The notes under the pieces: model-generated | What the model saw: only the letters and a program-made list of their open reading frames with translations | Told to the model about the DNA's origin: nothing | Database searches by the model: none | Program-made: the position numbers and the translations under genes | Part shown: positions 26,005 through 37,373 of the stretch, piece after piece | Layout of the letters: every line of letters starts with the position of its first letter | Position numbering within the stretch: position 1 is the first letter of the stretch | NCBI GenBank assembly: GCA_023374025.1 | Contig: SIJG01000131.1 | Span: forward strand, 62,001 to 126,000 | DNA from: Heterodera schachtii | Taxonomy: Eukaryota; Nematoda; Chromadorea; Rhabditida; Heteroderidae | Direction of reading: 5' to 3' | Length of the DNA stretch: 64,000 nt

Positions 26005-27013
26005 TTATTTAAAAATGAAATTTTGTGCCAGCATTGTCGATGTGCCGAACAATGATCGGCTCCATACTTGCTGGTGTTGAGAAGTGCTCCCGCCGATCAC
26101 CACTGGGTCAACAGATTCTTTGGATTGATCACTACGGCTCAGATCCAGATCAGCGCGGAACTCGTTGATTGCCGGATGATGCACAAACATTTCATGCTGT
26201 CCCTGGGTGCGCAACAGACATTGGATTGGCGAGAAATAGCAAGGCCGCCTAAATTGGTTGTTATAAATAAGACTGATCAGCAGATTTCTCTGATTTTCAA
26301 TAAACATTTTTTAGGTAAAGCAGATAAATTCTAACCTAAACAATTATAAATTTTGCAAAAAAAAAAAATACTTTTTTTCCTTAAAATTTATATAAATTGG
26401 TGAAAATCAAAATCAAAAATCTAAAAAAAACCGTTAACAAAATCATGCATTTAAATAAATTTTATTATAAATCATTCATGGGCATCAAAAAAATGAATTA
26501 TGAATTTTAAACCAATAATTTATTTGAATTCAAAAATTCTTTTTCGAAAAAACAGCAACTTTCTAAAACAATTTTTGTTGCCGACTTTGAAATTTGATGA
26601 AATTTTTACCAAAATTTTTTTCAATCAATTTTTTACCTAATTTTTTTTCAAACAACAAATTTTCATAAAAACCGAAAAAAATAACACAAATAAGCGCTTC
26701 AGGGGTGTTTTGTACATAAAGCCTACCGCATGGGCAACAGTGGGCTGTTGATGTACTGTTGCTGCGGTTTCAGCTCCTCATTTTCCTGTTGTTGCTGCAT
26801 TAATTGTGCATCGGTTGGCACCAAGAGTAGCAGCTGGCGCGAATCGGCGGTGCCATCTCCATCCTCTCCTTCGGCACCATTATTTGGTGCCAGCCAGCGA
26901 TTGGTGTTGTACGACGATGGCACAATGTCTGACAGACGACGAATGTACGCCTCGCTGATGTGCTGGTGCAATTGTGCCAAGATCAGCAGCAGCATCGGTA
27001 GAAGCAGAGCCAT
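26005..27013 (-). CDS. Allatostatin-C (somatostatin-type) like neuropeptide precursor 2, two exons
   Basis: Exon 1 is 27013-26727 and exon 2 is 26248-26005. The intron is 478 bp and phase 2, with donor GTAGGC and acceptor AATTTAG, giving 176 aa. Residues 1-22 are a strong signal peptide (MALLLPMLLLILAQLHQ start). An acidic and Gln-rich spacer follows. The splice junction creates an Arg-Arg site directly before PCYFSPIQC-LLRTQGQH, so cleavage would release a peptide carrying the Cys-Tyr-Phe-x-Pro-x-x-Cys ring of allatostatin C. Unspliced, exon 1 stops after PLLPMR and the peptide is lost. The C-terminal 60 residues are Ser/Asp-rich. The intron position and phase, core and flanking GQ residues match the gene at 1429-3574, so the two are paralogues. 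The family acts on somatostatin-like receptors, usually inhibitory. Confidence 0.78.
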
Positions 27014-29655
27014 GGGTTGCTAATCGTGGTAATTGGTGTATAATTGATGGAATAAAGGTGCTAAGAATGGCTTAGCTAAAATTTCGAGAATGAATTATTT
27101 GTTTTAAATTTAATTTATTTAAATTTGTAAATGATCACACAATTTTTTTAAAATCAACATCAAAATGAAAACGAGAGCATGAACGAATAATATAAAATTT
27201 ATAAAAAAAATTACAATTAACGAGCACATAAATGTCGGGGAAATGAGGAACAAAAATCCAACTAAATTTGTCGGGGATGGAATTATAAGAGTGCACAATC
27301 CAATTTAAAATTAAAGTCTTAATTTAAAATAAATCACCTGTATTAATTGCTTAACACTTACAGGCCACATTAAATCAATTATTGTAAATTAATTAATTAA
27401 ATTAAATTAATTACTGAATATATTTATAAAAATGAGCGTTAGTTAATGTGTTTTTTATGACGTTATTTGACGTCTATAAAATGAAAAAATTCTTTAGCAT
27501 TAATTAAGTCAATTAGCAATGAGCTGAAAAATAATTATATTAAATTTTGCAGCCTTATTGGCAACGGATTAGAATTTATGCCTTTTTTAATATGAGATCA
27601 ATTACTGAATATGTAAATTGCGTTAAATGGAATTAGCGAGAATTTGGCAACATCAGAATTAATGAATGTTCTCAGAAAAGAACTCAATAAAATTTAAAAT
27701 AAATTTGGGACTTCTAACAAATATTTTTATTCAAATTTTTTAGAAATTTTTACTAGTCCTTTCTTAAATAAATTTTTGTCTAATGCCAATTTTTCATATG
27801 AAAAAACAGTTGGTAGGCTCCGTGAACATGACAGTGATCGCGAAAACCTGTGAAATTCACAGTAACCGTGGCCTTGACCAAGAAATTACGGCGCATTCTC
27901 TATGAACTAGGGGAAAGTTTTTTAAATTTTCACTGAAAAATTAATTTTCCGTTTTTAGTTTTTGTCTTTATCAAGACAAGATTATGTAACTTAATGACTA
28001 ATGCTTAAACTTGTCAACCAATTAATGTCATTTTCCGCCCTCATTAGAGGCATTTAGGTAAATGCTAAACCTTTCTTACAGAGAAAAAAAATACATGTAC
28101 AATGACGAAAACAGACAAAAAGTAAATTTTTAATTGAGTTATTAAACAAAATTATTTAATTATACCGAAGAAAAATGGAATTAAATGGCAGCCTTATTGG
28201 TAATTGAGTGATCATTTAGTGTTAATATGGCCAGAGAAAATAAATATATATTTTTAGAAAATAAATGTACGGCAGCATGTGACTAAGCAGGAGGATTGCT
28301 TTATGTGCCGCCAACCAATAAAATGCCAAAAAGGCACTCATTTTGGCCATCAATAAATTGAGAGCGTAGGAAAAATGCCTAAAAAGGGATAAATTATGTT
28401 AGAAATTGGCTCAATTCAAAAAGTTTTTTATTTTTGCTTAATTTAGAAACGAATTAATATATGGACATAATTTTTTAGACAAAAAAAACATGGTTAATTT
28501 TTTTTTTGAAATATTAAAATTTTTTTATATTTATTTTAATAATATTTTTTAGAAAATTTTCTCTACACGGTTTGGCAAATATTTTCTCATCTAATGGGCC
28601 AAAATTGCTGTTTTAATAGAAGGGGGGGGGCTGATAATTTTTTTATTTTTATTTTAAAAAAAATTTTATTTAAAAAAGTAAAATTCATTCCAATTAAGAA
28701 TTGTTTTGAAAAATACCCAAATACTAAAAAAAAGAAGTAAAAAAAAACAGTGTGTATGCCCCGTGATTATGTCAGTGATGGCAAAAATCTGTGTTAAATT
28801 CACGGTGACCGTGGCCTTGACCACGAATTACTTGCGCACCACTAAGAACCTGGGGCCATATTTTTTAATTTTCGCTAAAAATTAATTTTTATGTTTTTTG
28901 TTTTTGTCTTCATCAGCACAAAATTATGAAGCTGACTCATGCTTAAATTTGTCAACCAATTAATGTCATTTTGTCGTCCTAATTAGTGGCATTTAAATAA
29001 ACTTTCGTTACTAATAAAAAGAGAAAAAATACATGCACATAATAACTATGTAAAGCGGGCAAAAAGCATGAGTTATGAAGAAAAATATTTAATTATATTG
29101 AAGAAAAAATGGAATTAAATGGCAGCCTTATTGGTAATTGAGTGTGATGACTTATTGTTAATATGGTCAGGAAAAAACAAACAAAATAGGATGTATTTTT
29201 AGAAAATAAATGTTAGGCATTTGCCTTAACAGGAGGATTGTTTTATGTGCCGTCAACCAATAAAATGCCAAAAAGGCACTCATTTTGGCACATCAAATAA
29301 AGTGAGAGCGGAGGAAAAATGCCAAAAATGAATAAATTGTGTTAGAAATTGGCTCAATTCAAAAAGTCTTTACTTTTCATGCTAAATATAGAAAATGAAT
29401 TAATATTTTTTGATGCTAAATCTTAAACGCAAAAATTTAAATTATAATTAAATGTCAAAAAATGAATGCAGCGATTTGGCATTGTGAAATTTAATGAATT
29501 TATTAAAAAATTTACAAAAAACATGAAAATATGGAATAGACAAAAATGAGATTAATTTTTTTGAAATAAAATAAAAATTATTTTTTAATATGCATTTTCG
29601 GCTTTTCACCAATCCTTTTCATAAAAGATGTCCCCAGATTTTTAGCCCTAATTAT
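27014..29655. other. 5' region of neuropeptide gene 2, contains a diverged tandem duplication
   Basis: No gene seen. This is upstream of the minus-strand neuropeptide gene and so would include its promoter. The main structure is the duplication at 27801-29400, listed separately. Confidence 0.5.
27801..29400. repeat. Diverged tandem duplication, period about 940 bp
   Basis: 27801-28440 aligns in order with 28741-29370. Shared blocks include GTGGCCTTGACCA, CAACCAATTAATGTCATTTT, GGCAGCCTTATTGGTAATTG and CCAATAAAATGCCAAAAAGG. Order and spacing are kept, with small indels. Neither copy has a coding frame. Confidence 0.7.
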
Positions 29656-30099
29656 CGTGGCCGGAAAATCGGTCAGTGGAAAATGCGTCAGTGATACAAA
29701 TATTTTAAATAAAGTTCTATGGCATTAGTATTGTAATATAGAAGTAAACTTCTATAGGAAATCGTTCTCAATTTCGAACCCCGGACCCGAATTCGAACAA
29801 AAAGTCGAAAAGTCAAAATTTTCAAAATATAGTTTTTTCTTAAAAACCGGTTTAAATACACGGAAACAAACTACAAGCCATCAATCCTGCAATAAGATAT
29901 CATTTAAGCCGTTTTTGAACCAAAAATGGTAAACTCGAAAATTTGGACTTTCGACTTTTTGTTCGAATTCAGGTCCGGGATTCGGGATAGGCCAAAATGG
30001 ATACTGGATTCGTGGTCAATGCCCCCGAAAACGCAAGAAATTTGTTTTTATGACAATAAAATTTCACTGACGCATTTTCTACTGACGCATTTTCCGGGC
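29656..30099. mobile_element. Foldback MITE with 11-bp flanking repeat
   Basis: GCCCTAATTAT flanks it on both sides (29645-29655 and 30100-30110). The ends are inverted and carry repeated GGAAAATGCGTCAGT-type words. The interior is also near-palindromic (GAATTCGAACAAAAAGTCGA and its complement), so most of the 444 bp can fold back. The flanking repeat length suits a Mutator-like element. A partial relative lies at 59339-59520. Confidence 0.68.
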
Positions 30100-30721
30100 G
30101 CCCTAATTATTAATGCATTGTATTATTTTGACAACAAAATATCATTCAATGATCAGGGTTATTTGAGCATTATGGTTGGTGGTTTGTGAACCGAAAATAT
30201 CCAAATGCTATGTTGTTTATGTGCAGCAGGCACAGCATATAAAAACACACATTCTCATGGGAATTGCTTCATGTTTTAATGAGGGGAGGAACTAAAAAAA
30301 AAATAATAATTTTATGCCGGAGGGAAGGGGAGACGACACACATATTAACATATATATGTACTAGCTAATTAGATGAATAATTAAGAAAAAATTATAGATA
30401 GATTATGTAAATGTCATGATAAAAAATAAAATGAGTGAGATACAGTCGAAGTTAAAATGGAAATTGGAAATTTTTAACGAAAAAATTTTTTCATACAAAA
30501 TATATTTTGAAAATCATTAGAAAATAAAATTTTAGAATTTAGCAAATAAATATATAATATTAAAAAAATAATTCAAATTTCCTTTTGTTTTTATATTAAA
30601 ATTTTATTTTATTCGTCCTAAAAACCGTGCTGGATCGTTTCTTAAATGCCGCCAAGGGGTAGGAAAATTAAAAAAATGTAAGATATATAAATTCATAATT
30701 TGGCTCAAATTCAACCAAATG

Positions 30722-30780
30722 GCCAACCCAATCCCCCAATTCCCAAAAGAATACTGTCAAATGATCGCCATCTAAAATAT
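30722..30780 (-). repeat. Diverged copy of the segment at 35107-35180
   Basis: On the minus strand both read GATCATTT-ACAG/GACAG then TATTCTTTTGG-AATTGGGG-ATTGGGTTGG. In one frame both encode VFFW[KE]LG[ND]WVGH, and both follow an acceptor-like CAG. It may be an exon duplicate or part of a repeat; the other reading frame is broken by TGA in this copy. Confidence 0.4.
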
Positions 30781-30786
30781 AATATG

Positions 30787-31222
30787 TAGGGCTGCGATTT
30801 TTAGACAAATGCCTAACTTTGCCTATTTATTTCGCCATTTTTGGCGTCTTTTTCAGGATTTTCGGAAAAATCCTTTACAAAAATGCAATAAAAATGAAAA
30901 ATACACCCCCTAAGAAACGACCCGAAAATTTTCAGAAAATACACACCTAGGAATTTAAAAAAATATTCACAAAAATTGATCCCCAAAAATTATTATTTTT
31001 TTCTTGATAAAAATTTTTGGTATAAAAATTTTCCTTATTCGAAAAATTTTTTAAATTAATTGAATTATAAGCAAAATAAGTGTTGTGATTAAGTTTTACG
31101 TGTTTTGGTACCTAAAAAGCGTTAATAAAATTTTATTTGCCTATTTTAGTGCCTATTCGAGGATTTTTGTGCCAATTTAATGCCTATTTCGCGATTTTTA
31201 GTGACTAAAAATCGCAGCCCTA
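30787..31222. mobile_element. Non-autonomous hAT-like element (436 bp)
   Basis: The terminal inverted repeat is TAGGGCTGCGATTTTTAG, perfect over 18 bp at both ends. The perfect 8-bp target duplication is ATAATATG (30779-30786 and 31223-31230). The interior has GGC/GCCTA words and no coding frame. A related partial sequence with GCCTAA and AGGC words lies at about 35880-36075. Confidence 0.82.
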
Positions 31223-32199
31223 ATAATATGTCCCAAACGGTGCTGGAGCGTTCCCAAAAAAATGTAAAACACATAAAATTGATAATGGGTTGACTTTAGT
31301 GTGCTTGCAAAGTTTGGTGCCCTTCTGATCACTTACCGAAAAATTATGAGGGACAAAATTTTCACTAAAATTATAAGCCTCAAATGAAAGGCATCATTTA
31401 AAATTTCATAAAAAAATATAAAAATCAAATTACAGGAGCCAGAGCATCATAGAGGAGTTTTCCTTGTCTTATTGCCTTTAAAAAATTTTGTTGAACTTCT
31501 TATCATTTTTCGGATAATTATTTGTGATTAAATTTTCACTAAAAATTTAAACCTAAAAATAGGCATATTTAAAAATTCATAAAAATTTTTTTAAATAGAA
31601 TTCATAAGCCATTCTTTAAAATATGTGCATTAGAATGCTTATTAACATGACAACAAAATTTGGTGCTGTTTCAAGAGCACGTTCTGAAAAAATAATTATG
31701 AATTAATTTTTCGAAAAATAAAATAATAGAAAACCCAGTATTTTGAAAAAAAAAACATTTAAAACCAATAAGTGTTGAAATATTTAAGTTATTCCTGTAC
31801 CGGGGAGTATTCCTGTAAAATTTGGTGCTATTTTATTAACTATAGAAAGATTTAAGTTCGAAGAAATTTAAAAATTTAAGCCTAAAAATAGGCATACCGT
31901 ATTTTCTCTAATTATATGCCCATCTTCATTAATCTCCCCGTCTCCAATTATCTCCAACCTTTCTGAAGAGGTTAAAAATAATATACCACGGGCATATAAT
32001 TAGAGAAAATACGTTAATTAAAGATTTCATAAAAAAAAATATTTAAAATAGAATTCATGTGCTATTTTCAGGATATATGCAAATAAATAAAATTTGGTGC
32101 GATTTTATTAATAATAGAAAGTGTTAAGTTCGAAGAATATGACTTCAAAATCTGACGAAATATTTTTTACATAACTCGGATAGAAGCTGTACACGGTTT
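31223..32199. other. AT-rich, no gene seen
   Basis: Repetitive AT-rich sequence. 31905-32015 contains a short inverted pair, TATTTTCTCTAATTATATGC near 31910 and its complement near 31990, i.e. a small foldback of about 110 bp. Confidence 0.4.
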
Positions 32200-32480
32200 T
32201 ATTCATAGCTTCGCCCAAAATGAACCAAATTTTAAACTCATGATATCTTTCGGTAGCCCTAAGTGTTTTCTATTAACTGCAAAATTCCAAAAACATTAAG
32301 TTTCAAAAAAGTTATCACCTGAGAAACTCAAAAAACAAGTTTTTTTTTTAAGAATATTTTGGTCATAACTTGCTTGGGACTTAATGAAATTTTTTGAAAT
32401 TTTGCAGCATAATAGAAAACATTTAGGGCTATCGATTCAAGATTTTAAAATTTAGTTCATTTTGGGTAGTTAAAATATTT
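32200..32480. repeat. Foldback repeat around an A/T-rich centre
   Basis: GAACCAAATTTTAAA… at 32220 onward is mirrored as the complement …TTTAAAATTTAGTTC up to 32460. The arms include AAGTGTTTTCTATTA and its inverted partner TAATAGAAAACATTT. Related single-arm words (ATAACTT…TTAATG) occur near 41120, 58870 and 63850, so it is a dispersed family. Confidence 0.55.
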
Positions 32481-32701
32481 TCATGAGGGTTTTTGACGAA
32501 CGTCATACATAGCAGGCCCACTAAATAAATAGTATAAGCTTTCCACAATCTCTCGATTGTATGTCATTTAAAGCTGGTAATTTTTACTCCCATTTAAGCC
32601 TAAGAAATGTGGCCTTAAAATCTGACGAGTCGACCTAATGAAAAAAAATTGCCGAAGGAGAGAATTTAATTAAATCCAATCCTCCGGGGGACTTTACCGG
32701 G

Positions 32702-32825
32702 TGCCGCGGGGTAAGCAGTGCTGTTTTGGTCTCATCACGGCACCCCGACCTTTTGGCTAGTCAGTAATAAGCGTTGCTTAACTTGCAGATCGGACGTATG
32801 CGCGCGATTGCACCATTCCAAGCAT
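32702..32825 (-). rRNA. 5S rRNA-like sequence, probably a diverged copy or pseudogene
   Basis: The minus strand contains CGTCCGATCTGCAAGTTAAG followed by CAACG, the conserved internal region of animal 5S rRNA (loop A/helix III to box A). A downstream GTGCCGTGATGAGACC is weakly like the box C segment. The 5' and 3' ends do not pair as a 5S helix I, so it is probably a remnant or a 5S-derived element, not a working gene. Confidence 0.4.
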
Positions 32826-33565
32826 TTAAGTCTCAATCATGAGCCATTTTCAAAATATAATCATAAAAATGCTATAATAACATTTAATAATAGTGATTTT
32901 ATTAAGAATTTTTCAATTTTAGCAATGGATTTCGCCTGCTTCACAATAATACTTTATGCATGTGGCTTATTATCAAAAAAAAATTTCACTATATAATGAT
33001 TTTTCTCAGTTTTTTGACTTTTGAAAGTGTTTTTGATATATTTTCCTAATCTGATTATTTATGAATATTTGAGAAAATTTTTCATTTATTAGGGGTCTAT
33101 TTTTTGAAAAAAATTTAGGTCGATTCTTAGGGGGTGTTTTTTTTTGTTAATAATTTTGGCAAAATAGGTTAAAATAGGGGTTTTCATAAAAATTTATGTT
33201 TTTATTTGAACCCTATTGATTAATGAGAAAATCCACCAACACGATGATTCATGGCGAAAAAATGAAGAGGAAAAAGATGAGTCATAATCTCATAATTAGA
33301 GAACAAGCTTACGAAAAAAATACATCGGTAAAAAAATGAACCTAAAGAAAAATAAAAATCCAATGAAAGAAATTTAAAAAAAAATTCCGTTATATTTTTC
33401 ATCGAGCCAAAAAATATTATTTGACGTTCCCCTGTTTCTTTTTTATTGCAATGTTCTGCAACGTTTTCGTTTGATTTCAAGCATTTCATATGAGCACGGG
33501 GAGCTTGTGGTTCTGTCCAACAACAACACCGCAGCAGTGGTTAGGGCCCAAAACCTGAAATTTTT

Positions 33566-34000
33566 GGAAAACTAATAAAATTGTGCCAAAAAACTCGTGT
33601 GCTACTCGAGATTCGAGAAAGTCTCGGGCTTTTTTTGGTCTTGGAAATATGAAATTTTTAGAAAAAAATAAAATTGTGCCAATAAACTCGCGAGCTACTC
33701 GAGAAAAGTCGGGCTTCTTTTTTGGTCTTGGAAACCAAACTTTTGGAAAACTAATAAAATTGTGCCAAAAAACTCGTGTGCTACTCGAGATTCGAGAAAG
33801 TCTCGGGCTTTTTTGGTCTTGGAAATATGAAATTTTTAGAAAAAAATAAAATTGTGCCAATAAACTCGTGAGCTACTCGAGAAAAGTCGGGCTTCTTTTT
33901 TGGTCTTGGAAACCAAACTTTTGGAAAACTAATAAAATTGTGCCAAAAAACTCGTGTGCTACTCGAGATTCGAGAAAGTCTCGGGCTTTTTTGGTCTTGG
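33566..34000. repeat. Tandem repeat, 179-bp higher-order unit
   Basis: GCTACTCGAGATTCGAG starts at 33601, 33780 and 33959, exactly 179 bp apart. Each unit is two diverged halves of about 90 bp, each with AATAAAATTGTGCCAA and a GGCTT(C)TTTTTTGGTCTTGG end. About 2.4 units are present and nearly identical, which suggests recent expansion. The open frames on both strands follow from the repeat and are not taken as genes. Confidence 0.85.
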
Positions 34001-34183
34001 TCTCGAGTCTCTGAGCCGATCCCCGGGAAATTTTCGGTTCTCGAGCAGCACTTTTCAATAAATACGTCCAAATGTGATGAGACTGCTGGTGTCGGTTGTG
34101 GGAATTCCTTCAAATTCTGGTAATACCTGAGCAAATACACACTCAAAAATGTCTAAAATATTAAAAAAAAATTTTATTAAAAT

Positions 34184-36163
34184 TTAAATGCCATTTATGA
34201 CCGTAAACGGGGCAACAAATGTGTTGAGTGTGGAGCCCAATGAACAAATATTAAAGAAATTCCAATATGCGCAAAAATGGGCAGTAAAGCTGAACACATC
34301 ACGATTGTATATGGCAATCTGAATGTAATAAAAAAATATGAAATTGCCAAGAAATTGCATATTTTTAAATTTTGGAGAGCGCGAAAAAAATAAAAGTGCC
34401 GAGAAATTGCCTAAGAGCGGGACCTAGCATGGGGACCGGCGTTAAATTGGAAACCGGAAAATAAACACACAAAATTATGCTTATAAAAGGGTGTCATGAC
34501 AATTCGTACAAAAGGCAACTCGTACAATGGCTTAGACAAGGCCTAAGCTTTAGGCTAGGCCTCGGCTTAGGCTTGCTTGGACCTAGGCATAGGATTAAGA
34601 TCAGGCTCTTTTTAGCAAGATTTTGTTATATCCAATAGTGTCCAATTTTCCATTGATGTCCAATTTTGCGGGAGCCTTTTTTTTATAAAAACTGATTTTT
34701 TAAAATTGCGGTTCCTCTAAAGTTTTGGTAGTTGAGGGCTCGACTGAAAATCTCCGAAAAAATTACGGTCAAATTGAGAATGTATGTGAGCAATCCCATC
34801 ATCGCATGCGCATTGTGCAGCGTGATCCAACAAATCCACCAGACAAGCAAATTGTGCCGTCTGTTGCGGATCACCGCCCACAAAAAGCGTGGCATCACAA
34901 AGCCGGGAAGCACAAAAGCGATCAGAAAGACGTGGAAGAAAATGATTTGTTCTATTGTGAAATTAAATTGATTTAATTTAATAAGACGAAAGATTGTGGC
35001 ATTATTCGCTGAGATCTTTTAGAATTGACTACAAAATTTTTTGGCATCATTGGACCGCTTCGTGCCCGTTATGGATTAATATTTTTTCGTTGATGAACTA
35101 ATGAATGAATAATTGGTTGGGCATCGTGTCCAACCCAATTCCCCAATTTCCAAAAGAATACTGTAAAATGATCACCATACAAATTGCGAGAAGTACGAAA
35201 AGTGCAGAGATCAAATTAAAAGAAAATAATTATTTTAAAATTAAAAGTAAATAATTATGTTAAATTTATAATAAAGAAAATTCACTGACCGAAATACGCA
35301 TTTATATAATCTTAAATTTTTTATAAAAAATTATTTACTTTTAATTTTTTAAAAATTTATTTGTTTTTAATTTATGAAATAATTATTTTGCTTTTAATTT
35401 AAAATAATTATTTTATTTCACTTTTTTATATTAATATTTTACTTTTAATTTTTTAAATAATTATTTTACTTTTGTTTTTTAAATAATTATTTTGTTGTTT
35501 TTAATTTTTGAAATTTATTTTATTTTATTTTTTGAAATAATTTATTTTACTTTTAATTTGATCATCACTTACACTTTTTCGTACTTTGTCATAGCACCCA
35601 AAAAGTATTACTGTCCCAAACTAATTAATATTACAAATTTGTCACCTTGTCGTTCGTCATAAATGACGTCCGCCATTTGCCGGATTCGCGTCCCATTTGC
35701 AAACTCCAAGTAATAAGTGTAATGGCCATGACGTCGATTTGACGGCTTCAAACTGTGCAAAATGCACACGGAACTGACCAATTGAAAGACTGTGACAAAC
35801 TGTGGAAAAGGTTAAAAAAAAAGATTTTTCAAATAAATATTAATTAAAAAAATCATTTTTTGAATATGGGGCCAGAAAATGCCAATGCTTATTATTAGGA
35901 ATGGCACAAAAAATAATCGCGAAATAGGCACATAAAAAAGCAGAAAAATGCATACTAAATAGGCGCAAAAATAGGCAAATAATTTTGTATTTATGCCTTT
36001 TTAATCAAAAAAATTAACTTTGCTTAAATTTCAATTCTGCGAATCGGCTCAAAAATAGGCGCCTAATCACTACATATTATAAAATAAATACTTCTGTCAA
36101 TTTTTTTTATATTACCGGGCTGACAATCGCAGCAATGGCAATTGTAAATTTAAGACCTGACAT
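34184..36163 (-). CDS. Four-transmembrane protein, four exons
   Basis: Exons are 36163-36116, 35799-35646, 34951-34767 and 34318-34184, with phases 0, 1 and 0, giving 173 aa. Acceptors TTTTCCACAG and TTACATTCAG are strong; donors are GTAATA, GTGACA and GTAATT. Hydrophobic segments are about residues 4-32, 70-93 (FFHVFLIAFVLPGF), 98-126 (LVWWICWITLHNAH) and 133-170 (TAHFCAYWNFFN). An NGT site lies in the first loop. Topology and size resemble the other four-transmembrane gene at 5504-8576, without obvious sequence identity. A possible extra exon at 35160-35069 (VFFWKLGNWVGH) lies in intron 2 but does not fit the phase of the next exon and has a copy at 30722. Function unknown. Confidence 0.5.
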
Positions 36164-37072
36164 TGTTTAAGTATCTAAATATAATTATTTAATTTAAAAT
36201 TATCTAAAATAAATTTTGTCAAACTGATACAACCTAAAATGATTTTGGCATAAATTTATTTTGAATGGCAAACACCCGGTGTGTGTGGCATGGCACAGAC
36301 AGCAGGCAGCGGCTCGTCGTCTCTTGGCATTATTGGAAAAAAAGGCGGGCGACGGCTGCCGACACAAATAGACACCACAAAATGAGATTATTTGAACAGA
36401 ATTACATTGTATTTATGCTGTCGAACACGAAAAGAATGGACAGAAAATGAGGGACAAATATGAAAAATTAAAACAATTTAAAGCATTAATTTATTAATTT
36501 TTTTTTTTTTTTGCAAAAAAATAATTTATTAATTATTAGCCAAAATAAAAAATTTATAAAAATATAAGTTATCTGAAGACTTCTTTATGAAAAATATTTT
36601 ATTATTAAATAAAGAAACATTTTCCGTTAAATTTATTTTATCAATTATGTAAAAAAATAAATGAATTTTTTATTTTTCGCCTTTAATTTTTAAAAAGAAA
36701 TTACAAATAGATTTTTTCAATAAATAAATTCACCAATCATTAGGCAAAAAAAGAAATCATTAAAGGTTTTATAAATTATTGGTATTTCTTTTAAGAATAT
36801 TTTATTAATAAATAAAAAAACATTTTCAAATATTTATTTGTCAATTTAAGAAATAAAAAATAAGTAATTTTTTCTTTTTCGCATTTAATTTAAAATAAAT
36901 CAAAAATTATATTATTAGCAATGGAAGGAAGAAGCCTATTTTTGGCATTGGCGCCAATGAATTGAAAATCAATAAATTTCTTCCTTCTAAAGCGGTGCTT
37001 CTTCAAAGGGGCAATTTCGTTCCCTTTCTGCTTCCACACCACTCATTTTGTTGTGCCAATGTGTGTAATAAT
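36164..37072. other. AT-rich, no gene seen
   Basis: 5' region of the minus-strand membrane-protein gene; two similar AT-rich blocks (about 36500-36720 and 36730-36910) look like a diverged duplication. No coding support. Confidence 0.4.
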
Positions 37073-37373
37073 TAGGGATGATATTTTAGGCTCTAAAAAC
37101 AGCCCAAATAGGGAGGCTCTAGGCTTTAAAAACCTCAAAAATAGGCACTAAAAACCTCAAATTTAGGGGTTAAAATGAAAAAATCCGTTCAAAAAAATTT
37201 AAAAAATGAAACCAAATCAATATTGAGATAAATAATTTTTTTTAATAAAAAATTCTTGTCAAGAAAATTCAAATAGGTTTTCTCGAAATTTTTTAGGCTT
37301 TTAAGGCTCTCAAAATAAAAAACTAGAAAATAATTGCTAATAACCGAAAATTAAACTAAAAATCGTATCCCTA
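37073..37373. mobile_element. Non-autonomous hAT-like element (301 bp)
   Basis: The ends are TAGGGATGATATTTTAG and, inverted, TAGGGATACGATTTTTAG. The perfect 8-bp target duplication is GTAATAAT (37065-37072 and 37374-37381). The interior has repeated AGGCTCT/AAAACCTC words and no frame. Confidence 0.8.

Noticed and set aside
33486..34146. Phe/Lys-rich minus-strand frames of 121-124 codons
   Set aside because: Produced by the 179-bp tandem repeat; no signal, domain or splice logic.
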